Of a stretch of DNA of 64,000 nucleotides, positions 22,753-34,084 are shown in pieces (the first letter of the stretch is position 1; each line of letters starts with the position of its first letter). Source of the DNA: Rhabdophis nuchalis (lineage: Eukaryota; Chordata; Lepidosauria; Squamata; Natricidae); assembly GCA_039707465.1 (NCBI GenBank), contig CM077645.1, positions 159,967,003-160,031,002 of the forward strand, read 5' to 3'. The notes under the pieces are model-generated. The model saw only the letters and a list, made by a program, of their open reading frames with translations. It was not told the origin of the DNA and searched no databases. The position numbers and the translations under genes are program-made.

Positions 22753-23087
22753 GCACCTATGTTCCCCTCGCACATATGTGCTAGTCATTCCTGACTCTAG
22801 GGGGCGGTGCTCATCACTGTTTCAAAGCCAAAGAGCCAGCGCTGTTTGAAGATGTCTCCGTGGTCATGACTAAATGCCAAAGGTGAATGGAACGCTGTTA
22901 CCTTCACACCAAAGTGGTCCCTATTTTTCTACTTATATTTTTACCTGCTTTCAAACTGCTAGGTTGGCAGAAGCTGGGACAAGTAATAGGAGCTCACTCC
23001 GTTACATGGCACTAGGGATTTGAAACACCAAACTGCCGATCTTTCTGATCGACAAGCTCAGCATCTTAGCCACTGAGCCACTGCATC
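22753..23087 (-). mobile_element. tRNA-derived SINE (Sauria-like)
   Basis: Minus-strand copy with a head ending at 'gccactgagccactgcatc', the body 'accaaagtggtccctatttt', and 'cccctcgcacatatgtgcta' at its 3' side. It is flanked by acatagca at 22745-22752 and 23088-23095. It is the same family as 7567-7927. Confidence 0.85.
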
Positions 23088-23364
23088 ACATAGCAAAGTT
23101 CAACTAATCAACATTAAAAACATATTTGTATTAAGAAAATACAAAAAAACAAAGAAAAGGGTTACACAAAATCATCACTAAATTGATGCCATGATGCATT
23201 ACAGTCATCCATAGGGATCTATATTAATCAATCCTGCAAAGAACAAATCCACATTGAATTATGAGAATTTGCATTTACACAGCTTCAGCAATATTAGCAA
23301 CACCTGTTTGTGAAGCAGAGAAATGTATGCACATAATGCTTGCAAAATCTGCAAGCAAAATAAA

Positions 23365-23571
23365 AAGAGGTGGAATTCAACTGTTTTGAACCGGTAGCGG
23401 AAACTGCGGGCTCACCCACCCCAACTCTATGCCATCATGTTTTTAGGGCTGTGCACATGCGTGGAAGGTGCACGTGTGAGCAAAGTGCATGCACAGAAGG
23501 CCGGGTGTACGTGCAAAGCATGCCCATGGGTGCACCAAACTAGTGGTAATAAAATGTGAAACCCACAGCTA
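23365..23571. mobile_element. hAT-type MITE, 207 bp
   Basis: The left end is (A)AGAGGTGGAATTCAACTG and the right end is 'gaaacccacagct'. The 8-bp flanks aaaataaa (23357-23364 and 23572-23579) are identical, although A-rich and so weaker evidence. The interior 'gaaccggtagcggaaactgc' is the family hallmark. Confidence 0.8.
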
Positions 23572-23579
23572 AAAATAAA

Positions 23580-26500
23580 GCACAAAACAACTGTATGCAA
23601 CCCACCCATATCAATTCTTAGTTCATTATAACGATTAAAAGAAATGGTTCTAACTTAGTAAATACAGATTAGAAGGTATATCATTAATTGCTTCCTTCTT
23701 CTCAACTTTTACATCACTCCTAGTTTCTACTAAGAAGCTGGAAAATGGTTGGAAGAAGCAAACTAATCGAATCCACAGAGCCACAGTCCAACCACCGTGT
23801 CCAGAAAAATTGGGCTATTCCATAAAGTGCCACTAGAAAGAGTCATTGTTTTTATTTTCATTTCAAAAATCTTTCAAAACACGTGTTTTGTTTCATGTTT
23901 AATATTTTCAAAACTGCCATTTTTAGGTCAAAACATGTTGAGCTTGAAAGAGTTTTATACCGCTCTATTGATGAACAGTTGCTAAAATCAAACAATGATT
24001 GGAGAATATCATTTTTATTATATTCTGAATATGAAAAAAAAATACTGTTGTTAAAATCTGGTCTAAATATGCATCAACATGACGCTCTAAAACTGTAAAG
24101 ATATATTGAGGGAGTCACCAGTCCTCTCTTCCCTGTGTTATTTTAATGCACTTTATATATCAGCCATCTAAACCCAAATTCAGGGGAAAGCTTACTGATC
24201 CATATTTCATGCAAGCCATATGCTGCTCTGAAGGCACATAATTTATAAACCCTTTTAACCGATTGTGTTAAACAACCATTTCCCCCTCCTTTCTGTTCTC
24301 AAGACAAAGGCCTGGCCCATTCCATCTGATCAGCATCTTATTCTTCAGGCAGGTGTCAAGACTGCTGAATTTCATCCAGATGGCAGCTGATGTTGAAGGA
24401 AAGCCTGAGCAAATATCCCTCTGGTTATCTATCACACGTGCCACAAGGAGGTGTAATTCCCCACTTGGAATAACTAGGCAAAGCATTTGGCAAGCTCCTC
24501 TTTGTCTGAAGCAATAAGGGTGGGCATTGGGCTTTTGTTTGCCATGTCCAAAATGGTTGGCATGAGTGAATCATATTATCATGTTCCGAAAACTAGATTG
24601 CTATCAGATAACCCTTAGTGTATTTAGTGTGTGTATCTCTGTGTGTGTTGGGATGGTGTGGTGAAAATCAGCAGAAACACCCTCCCCTCCTCTAGTCTTT
24701 ATGATGATTAGCATGTATAGGTCTCTGTCTGTCTCTTCCTGGATAGGATGCAGAAGTCATTCTTCCTAATAAACCCTTCTGATTTGTTGAAAGGTAACTA
24801 CAGAGCTTGTAACCAAGGTACAGGTGCAACGAGAGTTCCAATCTGTGTGTGTAAGAAAGGATTGGTCCCTTGGGTTGTCTTGCAGTGCTTGTAACAGCTA
24901 ATTGGGCCTGTTAGGGTCAGCAATTAGCTCTGAGCAATTCAGAACTTCTGACAGCACCACCTTTCTCTGTAAACCAACTCTTTCTCGAACAACTGTGCCT
25001 CAGATCATCCAAGAGTTCACCTAGCACTACACAAAAGTGAGGCACGCGTTTCCAGGAAAGGCTGTGCCCTTTTGTCATTTATGAAACTGGAACATTCAAT
25101 TCTCCATCTTTGCCATGCTGAACGAGAACTTGCTACATTGCAAAAAACATAATTGATTCTCTTCCGTACCTTTACTATTCCGTTGTTTTATTGTCTTTTT
25201 ATTACAGAAACCCAATAATGCACACACTGCCCTAGTGGGTGCAGTACAAATATAATAGGCACATGCTTATGAACCATCGCAAGCTGCAAGATACTGAAAC
25301 TGCAAAAGGAAAAAAAAGAGAGGCTTATTTTAAAATTAGGGCAGAAAATTGGACCGCGTTTCACTTCCGCCTTTGGATTTTATTACAGCACTACAAACTT
25401 GAAGTGTATGCTCATTATACTCTATCATTTTGTGGGATAGGCCATTATGCTTTTAGCAGTTTTGCAAAAGATGGCATTGTTGGCAGGTGCAGCTTGCTGG
25501 AAAGCATTAAAAAGGAAGGCTGCACCTGCTGAAATTCCCTGTCCTGTCCTTCTTTATTCCTTGACACTTGAGTTTCAATGGTTGGCTTACAGAGGTTTCT
25601 CAACTCTCCAGATACTTTTCCAAACACATGAAATGTGTTGCTTACCTTGTCTGAGACATCCTGTTTACAGATTTTGTTTACTCTCTCAAATCTCCGGTGC
25701 ACTTCTAGATAGAAGATGAAAATAAGGCTAAAGTTACAGCGGTGTTGGATCCGAACCAAAATTACAGCATATGAAGAATCCTTCACGGATCTCTGCACAT
25801 CTCATGGGAAGTGGAGTATTTCATATGTATAGGTCTCCTTTACATACCACGGTGAAACAAGCAGACCAGGAGATGGGGAAAGTGAGCTTCTTATGCTCTG
25901 CAAGATTATAATGGTGAGAAACTTGCAAAAGCCGAGTCTTTAAACTTGCCTTCTTGATTGGTGTGAGGGCACAAAATGATGTTTTTCTAGAGTAGTTATG
26001 TATTTGTTTTGAGGCATGCTTGTCTAGCTTCTCTGTTAAAAGGAGACGTGTTCTGGTATTCAGAAAGTCTAACTTCCATAGTCAGGGAGCAGTTTTCGGA
26101 TTGTTGTGAGGTGATGGATTTTTGAAAAATGACAGCTTTCTTTACAGATAGTTAATCAAAACATATATGTTTCCTCACCCCTGTATATAAAGGAGTAGCA
26201 GTTCAGGATTTTGGGTACAGATGGTAGAAAGGAGGATGAAATATGAAGTAGAGTGGATGCAGTGAAATTAAGGGGATTTACATTATTCAGATTTTATAGA
26301 AGGCCTATAATTCAGAGAAACCAGCCTGCTTTCTCCTTGGTACACGTTTCTGCCTCAGAAAAGAAGAGCAGCTTCTGTTTGCAGCAGTGTATGGAGCTAC
26401 TGTATGGAGCAGAGTTTCTCAAATGTTGTGGTCACATGCCCTAACAATGGTAATTGATGATAATCATGTGAAGAGCAGTAATAATATAGATATCCTGGAT

Positions 26501-27032
26501 GAATTGTGTAAGGCTTTTTGACTAGGGGCAATTATTACGCAAGTGATCAGGCTGGCATAAGCATGCTAAAATCAGAACAGGTCTTTCTTGAAGAAGTTCA
26601 CTGTCCATCCTATTTTCTGGCTGATTGTTTTGATTGTCCAGCTATTCTCAAGCGCACAGCTGCCTGTGTTTACCTACCCTGCCTAGCACTATCTCAGTTG
26701 TCTTCTTTTCTTGAACTGGTGGATCATTAGCTATGCACAACATGTTGTGCAAGATTATTCATCTGCCCGCTACCACATTCTTGGTTTTTGGGTTTTTTTG
26801 ATACACACTTTGGTTTCTTTTCCCCACTGACAGGTTCCAAACACAGACAGTTTGGAATCTTTGTTCTGATAGCTATTGCAGAAGCTGCCAGAGATGGAAG
26901 GAGTTGAGAAGGATTTTTAAAAAGATTTTATTCACTGGTAGTATTGAAACTTTAGATGTTCAGGCTCCAGAGACCTTGGAAATCTGGAGTCCATCCTGGA
27001 TTGTGCTGCTATTCTAAAGGTGCTTTTTCAAG
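23580..27032. other. Long stretch without a recognisable gene or repeat
   Basis: About 3.4 kb of unique-looking DNA. Around 24600-24970 there is a GT-rich segment with AATAAA and CA-type sequence that is weakly LTR-like. None of the open frames, including 25239-25532 and 25445-25798, resembles a known protein. This is the best candidate in the window for ordinary host intergenic or intronic sequence. Confidence 0.5.
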
Positions 27033-27112
27033 AGGCAACTGGACTTTCTGTTTGTTTTTTGTTTGAAGACATTTCACTTCTCATCCAAGAAGTTTCTTCA
27101 ACTCTGGAAACG
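27033..27112 (-). repeat. Hammerhead-like retroelement motif, minus strand
   Basis: In reverse complement it reads 'cttcttggatgagaagtgaa' then 'atgtcttcaaac', the conserved block also found twice, in inverted orientation, at 28797-29008. Its GGATGAG...GAAA arrangement resembles the core of the small hammerhead ribozymes reported from Penelope-like elements. The family assignment is inference. Confidence 0.5.
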
Positions 27113-28066
27113 TACCTTTGGGGACAACCATGAGCTGGATGATTGAGAATCTCCATAGACATGTTACTAGTCTACAACCAAAACCACAAGCCACACAGAA
27201 GGGAAGAGAAAACCAGCTTGTCCAGGCAGTGTGAGAGTACAGACTGAAAGGGTTCTGCATTTCTCTGAACAAACTCAAACTCTTCCAAACCCTGTACTCC
27301 CAGGGTTTATGTCATTTAAGAATCACTGGCATAAACAACAACAAAAACCAAAAACTTGCATACATACTTCTGCCTTATAAGCACACATTACATTGCCAGC
27401 TTCTTCAGACAATACAATGTTACTTTCAGTAGTCAATACTCACGTAACTTTCAAATTATATTTTATGATTAGTGAATGAACTGAATAGTCAGAGGGATTA
27501 GTCAAGCAATGCCTTCATTTCTACTGCATCTTATCATATTCTAAGATGTGCTGTATCACTGAAGTGATATGAAATGAGGTAGTCTGGTTCCCAATTGCGT
27601 GCAGCACCCTAAACTCTTATTTTCAAAACTTTGTTGACAATCAGGTGCTGTATAAACATTGCACATATTACTGAATCTTAAGAAATTAATCAAGTTACTG
27701 TAGTCAATAAAATCCAGAATCAAAACATTCCTTTATTAGATATGCAATACTTGTGAGAGAATAACTCAGTAAGATTTGAGAAACCTCTGAATGTGTTATC
27801 ACAACCTAGCACTCTTCAAATATATTAGGATTATAATACACAGAATTTCGAGCCAAGATGGACAAGAGAAGTATGGCTATAATACACTTGGAGGACACTA
27901 GATTGGGCAAGGTGCCTACTTGACAAAAAACATGCCATGTTCTTTCAAATTATGATTGGAGAAATGAATGTATGTAGTTTGATGTACTTTTGGAGTAAAT
28001 ATCTGTATGGAGATATTCAGTCATCCTGGTCATAGTTGTCCTAATGGTGCTTTTTCAAAAGGATTA
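27113..28066. other. No recognisable gene
   Basis: AT-rich sequence. It includes a second short hint of the hammerhead-type family ('ggtgctttttcaaaagg' near 28045). Confidence 0.45.
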
Positions 28067-28796
28067 GGATTAGGATTTATTGGATTTATATGCTGCCCTT
28101 CTCCCAAAGGACTCAGGGTGGCGTATAACATAAGAGATATATAGTACAAAAGTTAAAAAGATATTAAATTAAAAAATCCAATAAGCAATAAATTAATAGA
28201 CATAAAATAAATTAAAATTGGAATTAAATTAATACGTTATTTTGTTCAGGCCAGGAAAACTGGAAAAGCCAGCTTTTTAGGGCATGCTGGAAGGAAGTGA
28301 GGTCAGGAATTATGCGAAGCTCCAGCGGTAGCTCATTCCAAAGGGAAGGTGCTCCCACAGAGAAGGCACTCCCCCTGGGGTTCGCCAGCAGACACTGTCT
28401 GGCTGACGGCACCCTGAGGAGGCAAACTCTGTGAGATTGTACTGGATGAGGGGAGGCTACCGGTGGCAGTAGGTGGTCTCGCAAGTACCCTGGGCCTAAG
28501 CCATGGAGTGCTTTGAAGGTCATAATTAATACCTTGAATTGCCCCTGGAAAACAACCGGCAACCAGTGCAGGCCTCCTAAAAGGGGTATAACATGAGAGC
28601 ACCTAGGTACCCCCATGATAACCCATGCGGCCACATTATGGACCTGTTGAAGCCCCCGGGTGCTCTTCAAGGGCAGCCCCATGTAGAGAGTGTTACAGTA
28701 GTCCAGGCGAGAAAGGACGAGGGCATGAGTGACTGTGCACAGGGCATCCCAATCCAGAAAGGGACACAACTGACGTACCAGACGAACCTGGTAAAA
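28067..28796 (-). mobile_element. CR1/L2-type LINE 3' half, 5'-truncated
   Basis: A minus-strand copy. The 3' UTR (28067-28223) ends in a short (GGATTA)n-like tail. The ORF2 C-terminus lies upstream. The 5' break is at the inverted hammerhead-type repeat. The 3' UTR block 'gctgcccttctcccaaagga' parallels 'ccgcccttctccttgttagg' in the copy at 43347-44207. Confidence 0.85.
28224..28769 (-). pseudogene. CR1/L2-type LINE ORF2 C-terminus
   Basis: A 181-codon frame contains SRLDYCNTLYMGLPL, 'QVHNVAAWVIMGVPR', 'PLLGGLHWLPVVFQGQFKVL' and FSVGAPSLWNELPLELR. This is the conserved region after the reverse-transcriptase catalytic core of CR1/L2-group LINEs. The catalytic YxDD box lies upstream and is not present. 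The frame is open, but as a truncated piece it cannot make a working protein. About 60-70% of residues agree by eye with the copy at 43546-44301. Confidence 0.85.
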
Positions 28797-29008
28797 GGCA
28801 ATTGGATTTTGTTTTTCCTTGAAGACATTTCACTTCTCATCCAAGACGCTTCTTCAGTTCCGACTGAATGGTGGTAGATGGAAGGATTTATATTCCTTGC
28901 AGTCATCTGGTCACTAGCTTTCTTTCTAGAGTCATTGAGGCATTGAAGAACCTTCTTGGATGAGAAGCAAAATATCTTCCAGGAAAAACAATCAGTTGCC
29001 TTTTGAAA
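28797..29008. repeat. Inverted pair of hammerhead-like retroelement ends
   Basis: The left arm 'ggcaattggattttgttttt', continuing with 'cttctcatccaagacgcttc', is matched in reverse complement by the right arm 'cttcttggatgagaagcaaa' ... 'aaaacaatcagttgcc'. A spacer of about 85 bp separates the arms. Each arm carries the GGATGAG...GAAAC-like block. Inverted terminal blocks with hammerhead-like cores are a known feature of Penelope-like elements, and I infer that relationship. Confidence 0.55.
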
Positions 29009-29146
29009 AAAAGTACCTTTTGGACATACTTTTAATGTTGTTTCAATTATCTAAACACAAGTTGAACCCTAATGTGGCTCATCTGCTCCTTTTAGTGGAT
29101 GGTTTTTCCATTTCACCGGCATGTGCAGATATACCACTTGTTATCC

Positions 29147-29300
<154 letters not shown>

Positions 29301-29351
29301 CTTTATTGTCATTGTACTAAAATTACAATGAAATTGGTTATTAACATACTG
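29301..29351 (+). repeat. 51-bp direct repeat, left copy
   Basis: It begins ctttattgtcattgtacta and ends ttggttattaacatactg. It is matched at 29861-29911 with a single mismatch (the eleventh base, a versus c). The two copies enclose the LINE fragment at 29352-29860, so they look like an unusually long target-site duplication. Confidence 0.9.
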
Positions 29352-29361
29352 TCATTTAGAG

Positions 29362-29682
29362 CACAACACACCAGATATCACAGTTGTAGAGGGCCAAAGT
29401 GTACAGTTTATAGATATCGCTGTTCCTGGAGATGCCAGAGTCGGAGAAAAAGAACTAGAAAAAATAATGAAATATTGCAAACTGGCCATTGAAATTACAC
29501 GGCTATGGATGAAGCATGTCACAGTGACACCCATTGTCATCAGGGAACTTGGCACCATGTCCCAAAATTTCACTAAATACATCAGCAAATTGCAGCTTCC
29601 TGCAATAACACCAGCGGAACTGCAAAAAACTGTGCTACTTGAAACATCTTACATTGTAAGAAGATACTTGGTTGATACCTAG
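29362..29682 (+). pseudogene. LINE ORF C-terminus, restriction-endonuclease-like
   Basis: With no start codon, the frame reads 'VQFIDIAVPGDARVGEKELE', 'KIMKYCKLAIEITRLW' and 'VTVTPIVIRELGTM', ending 'LQKTVLLETSYIVRRYL'. The IDIAVPxD block, the K-Y-x-x-L-x-x-E-I-x-x-x-W segment, the PIVIxxLGT segment and the final LQKT-x-L-L-x-T-x-x-I-x-R-x-x-L are the usual C-terminal signature of a class of LINE proteins ending in a PD-(D/E)xK-type nuclease. The reverse transcriptase is missing. The clade name is from memory and less certain than the LINE call. Confidence 0.7.
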
Positions 29683-29787
29683 GATGCTGGTAGCAAAAGT
29701 GTATCAACCAGTAGCACCAGTCAATAGTATTTGCGATGCATTTTTCAATGTTTCAGTTGGCTGAGTTTCATGTTTCATGAATAAAGT

Positions 29788-29792
<5 letters not shown>

Positions 29793-29860
<68 letters not shown>
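29793..29860. repeat. (ATC)n microsatellite
   Basis: About 22 TCA/ATC units at the 3' end of the LINE fragment. A shorter one sits at the 3' end of another LINE at 39319-39342. Confidence 0.97.
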
Positions 29861-29861
<1 letters not shown>

Positions 29862-29911
29862 TTTATTGTCCTTGTACTAAAATTACAATGAAATTGGTTA
29901 TTAACATACTG
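29861..29911 (+). repeat. 51-bp direct repeat, right copy
   Basis: Partner of 29301-29351, with 50 of 51 bases identical. After it the sequence continues 'gtggaaaataactttca', which would be the original right flank. Confidence 0.9.
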
Positions 29912-29969
29912 GTGGAAAATAACTTTCATTGATATGTTCAGTGGCACACTATTGACACCTGAAGGCCCA

Positions 29970-30210
29970 CTAATTTGGCGTAGTGGTTAAGACACCAGTT
30001 TAGAAACAGGGAACCATGAATTTTCAAGTCCTGCCTTACCCATAAAAGTTAGCTGGGTGACCTTGGGTCAGTTGCTCTCTCTCAGACCAACCCACCTCTC
30101 AGGGTTGTTGTCATGGGGAAAATAGGAAGAGGAAGGTATGTTGAATAAGTTTGCTGCCTTAAGTTATTTATAAAGATAATAAATGTGGGATATAAGTAGA
30201 AAATACAATA
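29970..30210 (+). mobile_element. CORE-SINE (MIR-like)
   Basis: The head 'ggcgtagtggttaagacacc' is a pol III A-box and 'ttttcaagtcct' is a weak B box. 'agctgggtgaccttgggtca' is the CORE motif. It continues 'cccacctctcagggttgttg' and ends 'ataaatgtgggatataagta', an L2/CR1-like tail. Confidence 0.8.
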
Positions 30211-31673
30211 TTTCATTTCATATTTATTTATTTTTCCTTATTTATATTCTGCTGCAAAGCACATAATTTCAAAGTGGCTTGCCATTCAAATAAAGTGTGT
30301 TATAAAAAAACACAATAACACCCTAGCAAAACCTACTAAGTCATTAAGATTCTCCTCATAAAAAAATGTTGGTATCAGTTGGTCTTACAGGGGAGTGAAG
30401 AGGACAGTCCAACTGGATACAAATTTAATAAATAATTATGAAATCCCAAAGCTTATTAACATCTGGTGTTGCAGAGGGCATAGCCAATAGATGATATCTA
30501 AGACTCTGTCTTGAATATTCCTTTCCAGAAAATAGTAGCAATTTGCAGTTGAGTATATTCTAGTCTACTGTCTTGTCAGTTGAAGTCAAGTGTTGCCCAA
30601 ATTAGTGAAATAGTTATAGCTACATTTATGCTTCAAATGCAAGTGTAACCTAGTTTCATCTCTTGGGAGTAGGATTCACATATTCTAGGCAGATCTGTGC
30701 CTTTCTACTGGATCAGTTATTATTTTTTTATTTTAAAAAATCCCTCTTCCTTTTCTTGAAGAATTTTGTAAGACCATAAATTTAAAAAGTGAGGTGATGC
30801 TCCAGGTGCATAATATGGCTTTTCTGTCCAAAATGCCTGGAATGTCAAAATTGCTATAACCTTCCAAGAGACATGCTAAATCACAATGTGATAAGAAAGG
30901 CACCCTTGACAGGGCTGGGAATGACAGCTCTATAATTTCAGCATTATTTTAATACAATGTAGAAGTACCTTATATGTTTAAGCTTCATTTTACATCTTTC
31001 TTCTTCTCCTTTTTTTTTCCTTGGTGAAATAATTGATTCATACTTGTCTGCCCGGGTTTCAATAGTCTTCTTTTCTTGCATTATTTCATTGCCTGTCTTT
31101 CGTATTTCTTTCACTTCTTTACTCTCTTGAAAAAGATTTTTGGGGGGAGAGAGTCGTATAAAAATAAAGCATATTTAACAGCCGCCTTTACTCAAAGAGG
31201 CACAGTCCTGCTGTTAGAGATGGAACTGATATTTATGTTGGTCAGAAGAATGATTTAACTACCTGTTCCTGGGCTTATTGTGCACTCATGAAAGGAGAAA
31301 GAAAGAAGTCAAATCAAAGAAAAACACATTATTGTTTATTGTGACTTAGGGTCTGCCAAAGAGTACTGCCAGAGATAGAGCGCTGGGCTTAGCGAATGCC
31401 AGCTATATTTTAAAACAACCAATATGTTTCCACGGGATACGAAGGATATCAAGACCACTCTGGTTGGAACACGCTATTGCTGATTTCTTCAACTTTCTCA
31501 ACAGTGTCACTTTCTAGCTAACATCCAGCAGAATAACGATGCATTTCCAATTTTTGTTGTAAGAATTGTGCCTCTATTTGGCGGCCCTCTCCTTTTTATA
31601 TTTATTATCTTGGGTATATTCAGACTGATGCGGGGAAGGAAATGGAGTGGCCCCGAAGAAAATGTGCGTACGA
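30211..31673. other. No gene; possible LINE 3' end scrap
   Basis: A segment at 30215-30300 ('atttattctgctgcaaagca'-like with TTTATTTA runs) resembles a decayed minus-strand LINE 3' terminus. The rest is AT-rich and unrecognised. Confidence 0.4.
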
Positions 31674-31678
31674 GTGTC

Positions 31679-31928
31679 TGTTAGATCGGGTCAAGGAAGG
31701 ACAAGCTAGGAAGTGAATTCAGCTCTTTAGTCAGGCATAGCAACAAGTGACCAGCAGCCAGCTGCAGCCTCCTTTTAAAGGCAGCAGCTGGCAAAACTGA
31801 CCAATCAGAACAACCCCACAGTTGACCAACTGACCAATCAGAACAGCCCTGCAATTGACCAATCAGGTTGTGAGCCCCCTGCTGAGCGCGGACCTGAGTG
31901 GAAACTTCTATTGTTGAGGGATACAACA
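31679..31928 (-). mobile_element. Solo LTR of a second family, 250 bp
   Basis: In reverse complement it starts TGTTGTATCCCTCAACAATA and ends CCCGATCTAACA. It contains three copies of a CCAAT-type element ('ctgattggtca') and a TTTAAAAGG promoter-like box. The flanks are a perfect 5-bp duplication, gtgtc (31674-31678 and 31929-31933). No internal retroviral sequence is present. Its end GATCTAACA resembles that of the 57-62 kb Gypsy LTR, but the remainder differs. Confidence 0.85.
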
Positions 31929-31932
31929 GTGT

Positions 31933-32140
31933 CAGTAGTAGGATTTACTTCCCTTTCCTACTGGTTTGCAAATGTGAGCATGTGCACGCTTTCTTCACTT
32001 GCATGTGCTACCTTCTGTGCATGCGCACTGCCTTCTGTACATGCACAGAAGGTCATGCATTATGTCAGGATGGGTGGGCAGAGCCTTCCCCAGCTGCCGC
32101 TACCCGTTCTCCTGAACCGGAGAGAACCAGCTGAATACTG
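31933..32140. mobile_element. hAT-type MITE next to the solo LTR
   Basis: The left end is CAGTAGTAGGATTTAC and the right end is 'accagctgaatactg'. The interior includes 'gaaccggagagaaccagctg' and repeated TGTGCATGCGCA-like motifs typical of the family at 3296 and 38293. The candidate target duplication is poor (about 5 of 8 bases), so the right boundary is less certain. Confidence 0.6.
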
Positions 32141-32490
32141 GTGTGTGTGTTATATGTAAAAAAAAAAAAAAAGAGGAGAAGAAGAACATTAGCAATGCTC
32201 CATGGATAAAACAAAGTGTCTCATGACACTGATGAAGAAACTGTGTCTTACAAATTTAATTCCAAGGTGCGGTTCTAAAATTAATGTTACTCGGGCAATT
32301 TATGAAATAGGGTAAAGGCCTGAGGTTTGAGAGTTGATCTTGGTATGAATTCTGAGCCAGTCAAGCATTTTTCTCTCTATGCAATATTAGATCTATACAA
32401 TCTCAATCCAGAAATCAGGAAGTGAAACAGGAACAATGATTCTTGGAAGATTCAAATTTTAATTTCTGTGGAGTACCTGAGTACAAAGTA

Positions 32491-32735
32491 CAGAGTCGCA
32501 GTGGCGCAGTGGTTAGAGTGCAGTACTGCAGGTTGCTTCTGCTGACTACTGGCTGCCAGCAATTTGGCAGATCAAATCTCACCAGGCTCAAGGTTGACTC
32601 AGCCTTCCATTCTTCCAAAGTGGGTAAAATGAACCCGGATTGTTGGGGACCATATGCTGACTCTGTAAACCACTTAGAGAGGGCTGTAAAAGCACTGTGA
32701 AGCGGTATATAAGGCTAAGGGCTATTGCTACAGAA
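32491..32735 (+). mobile_element. tRNA-derived SINE (second family)
   Basis: The head 'cgcagtggcgcagtggttag' includes the A box, and 'cagatcaaatctcac' is the B-box region. The body is 'ggttgactcagccttccat'. The 3' end 'gaagcggtatataaggctaa' is followed by a GGCTATTGCTA tail. The full order is preserved. Confidence 0.85.
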
Positions 32736-32911
32736 GAAATATGTTTTCCTTTTTGTTTGTTTGTTTGAGTGGCTGTGTTAAAATAAACAAGCAAACAAAC
32801 AAACCTGGTATAGGTTTGATGGGGGGCATATTTTCAAAGGTAAAGTTTAAGAGGCAACAAGGGTATCTTGGAACTGTGCAGTATTAAACCATCCACTTCA
32901 GCCTTTAAAGG

Positions 32912-33135
32912 AGCTGTGGTGGTGCAGAAGTTAGACTACAGTATTACAGGCTAATTCAGCTTACTGCCAGCAGTTTGATCCTGACCGGCTCTAAGTTGAC
33001 TCAGCCTTCCATCCTTTTGAGGTCAGTACAATGAGGACCCAGATTGTTGGGGGCAATAGGCTAACTCTGTAAATCGCCCAGGAGTACTGTAAAGCACTAT
33101 GAAGCGGTATATAAGTCTAAGTACTATTGCAATTA
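32912..33135 (+). mobile_element. tRNA-derived SINE (second family)
   Basis: It starts 'gagctgtggtggtgcagaag', then 'agtttgatcctgacc' and 'gttgactcagccttccatcc', and ends 'gcggtatataagtctaagta'. It lies 175 bp downstream of a sister copy in the same orientation. Confidence 0.85.
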
Positions 33136-34084
33136 CAAAAGCCTTTGTAAACCTGTCCAAAGCATACCCATTTGGTACATTATATGCAGTATGCTGTAAG
33201 TAAGATTGTCCTTTAAGTCAGCTAGGAAGTTGCAACTGTACATGTATCTTTTAGCTTGGGAAATCAGTTTTTGCAGCATAGCTCTTATCCTACAATTGTG
33301 GCAAGAGTTTCCAGCAGGTTTCTAAGCCAAATTAAAGTGCTGATTATCACTTACACAGTTGCCTATGATGGAACACCGAGTTATATCTCAGAATCAGGTC
33401 CAATGTGATTCTGCCTTTCCCATAAAGTCAAAACTTTGCCTCTTATATGGAATTTTGACATTTAGTCAATGATCATTGGATGACCATTTTAAGCTATGAC
33501 TCATGTTATATATACAGATAATTGGAGGAAGATATTTTTATACTGTGTTTTATCATACTTTGCCCAGACTGGATGGTTATAAATATGTTGTCAAATAAAA
33601 AAAAATAAAGAAAATAAATATGACAGCAATTGTTACTTCTATTCACTCAGGTTTCTATTTCTTAACAGGAAAGATACTGTCACTCCATTATATTAATATA
33701 AATATAGCTATTCAGTAAACTGAACATGTGTTCAGCTATATACATAATTAAAAAAAAACAATCCAAGTAAAAATGAGCGATAATCTTGGTGAGTAATAAA
33801 TTTGATATTTTTTTTAAGTAACTAAATTCAACAGCATTCCCCACCACCACCACAACCATAGTCGACCTAAATCACCAAAAGGTGTCACTCATTCAAATTG
33901 TCCTTTTTGACTCTGGGCTAAAACCCTGTTGGATTTTATGATTTAAGAAAAAGTAAAATGCACTGAGTAGTGGTAAGCTTGGAATTCATTTGAAAGTTTA
34001 ATCCTTCAGTAATACACCAAGTAGTATTTTCTTCATAATTCAGGCATGGAATAAATAAATCAATAACTATAGCAAAATTTTAAC
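33136..34084. other. No recognisable gene
   Basis: AT-rich sequence with simple A/T tracts. Confidence 0.5.

Larger units (their letters stand above)
29352..29860 (+). mobile_element. 5'-truncated non-LTR retrotransposon 3' end with (ATC)n tail
   Basis: It contains the terminal part of an ORF (stop at 29680-29682), a 3' UTR of about 110 bp ending 'tcatgaataaagtaaa', and then an ATC microsatellite (29793-29860) that serves as the tail. It is enclosed by 51-bp direct repeats. The coding part suggests a LINE with a restriction-like endonuclease at its C-terminus (R4/Dong-like). Confidence 0.75.

Noticed and set aside
24600..24970. Possible solo LTR of an endogenous retrovirus
   Set aside because: GT-rich sequence with AATAAA, but I found neither matching TG/CA ends nor a target duplication.
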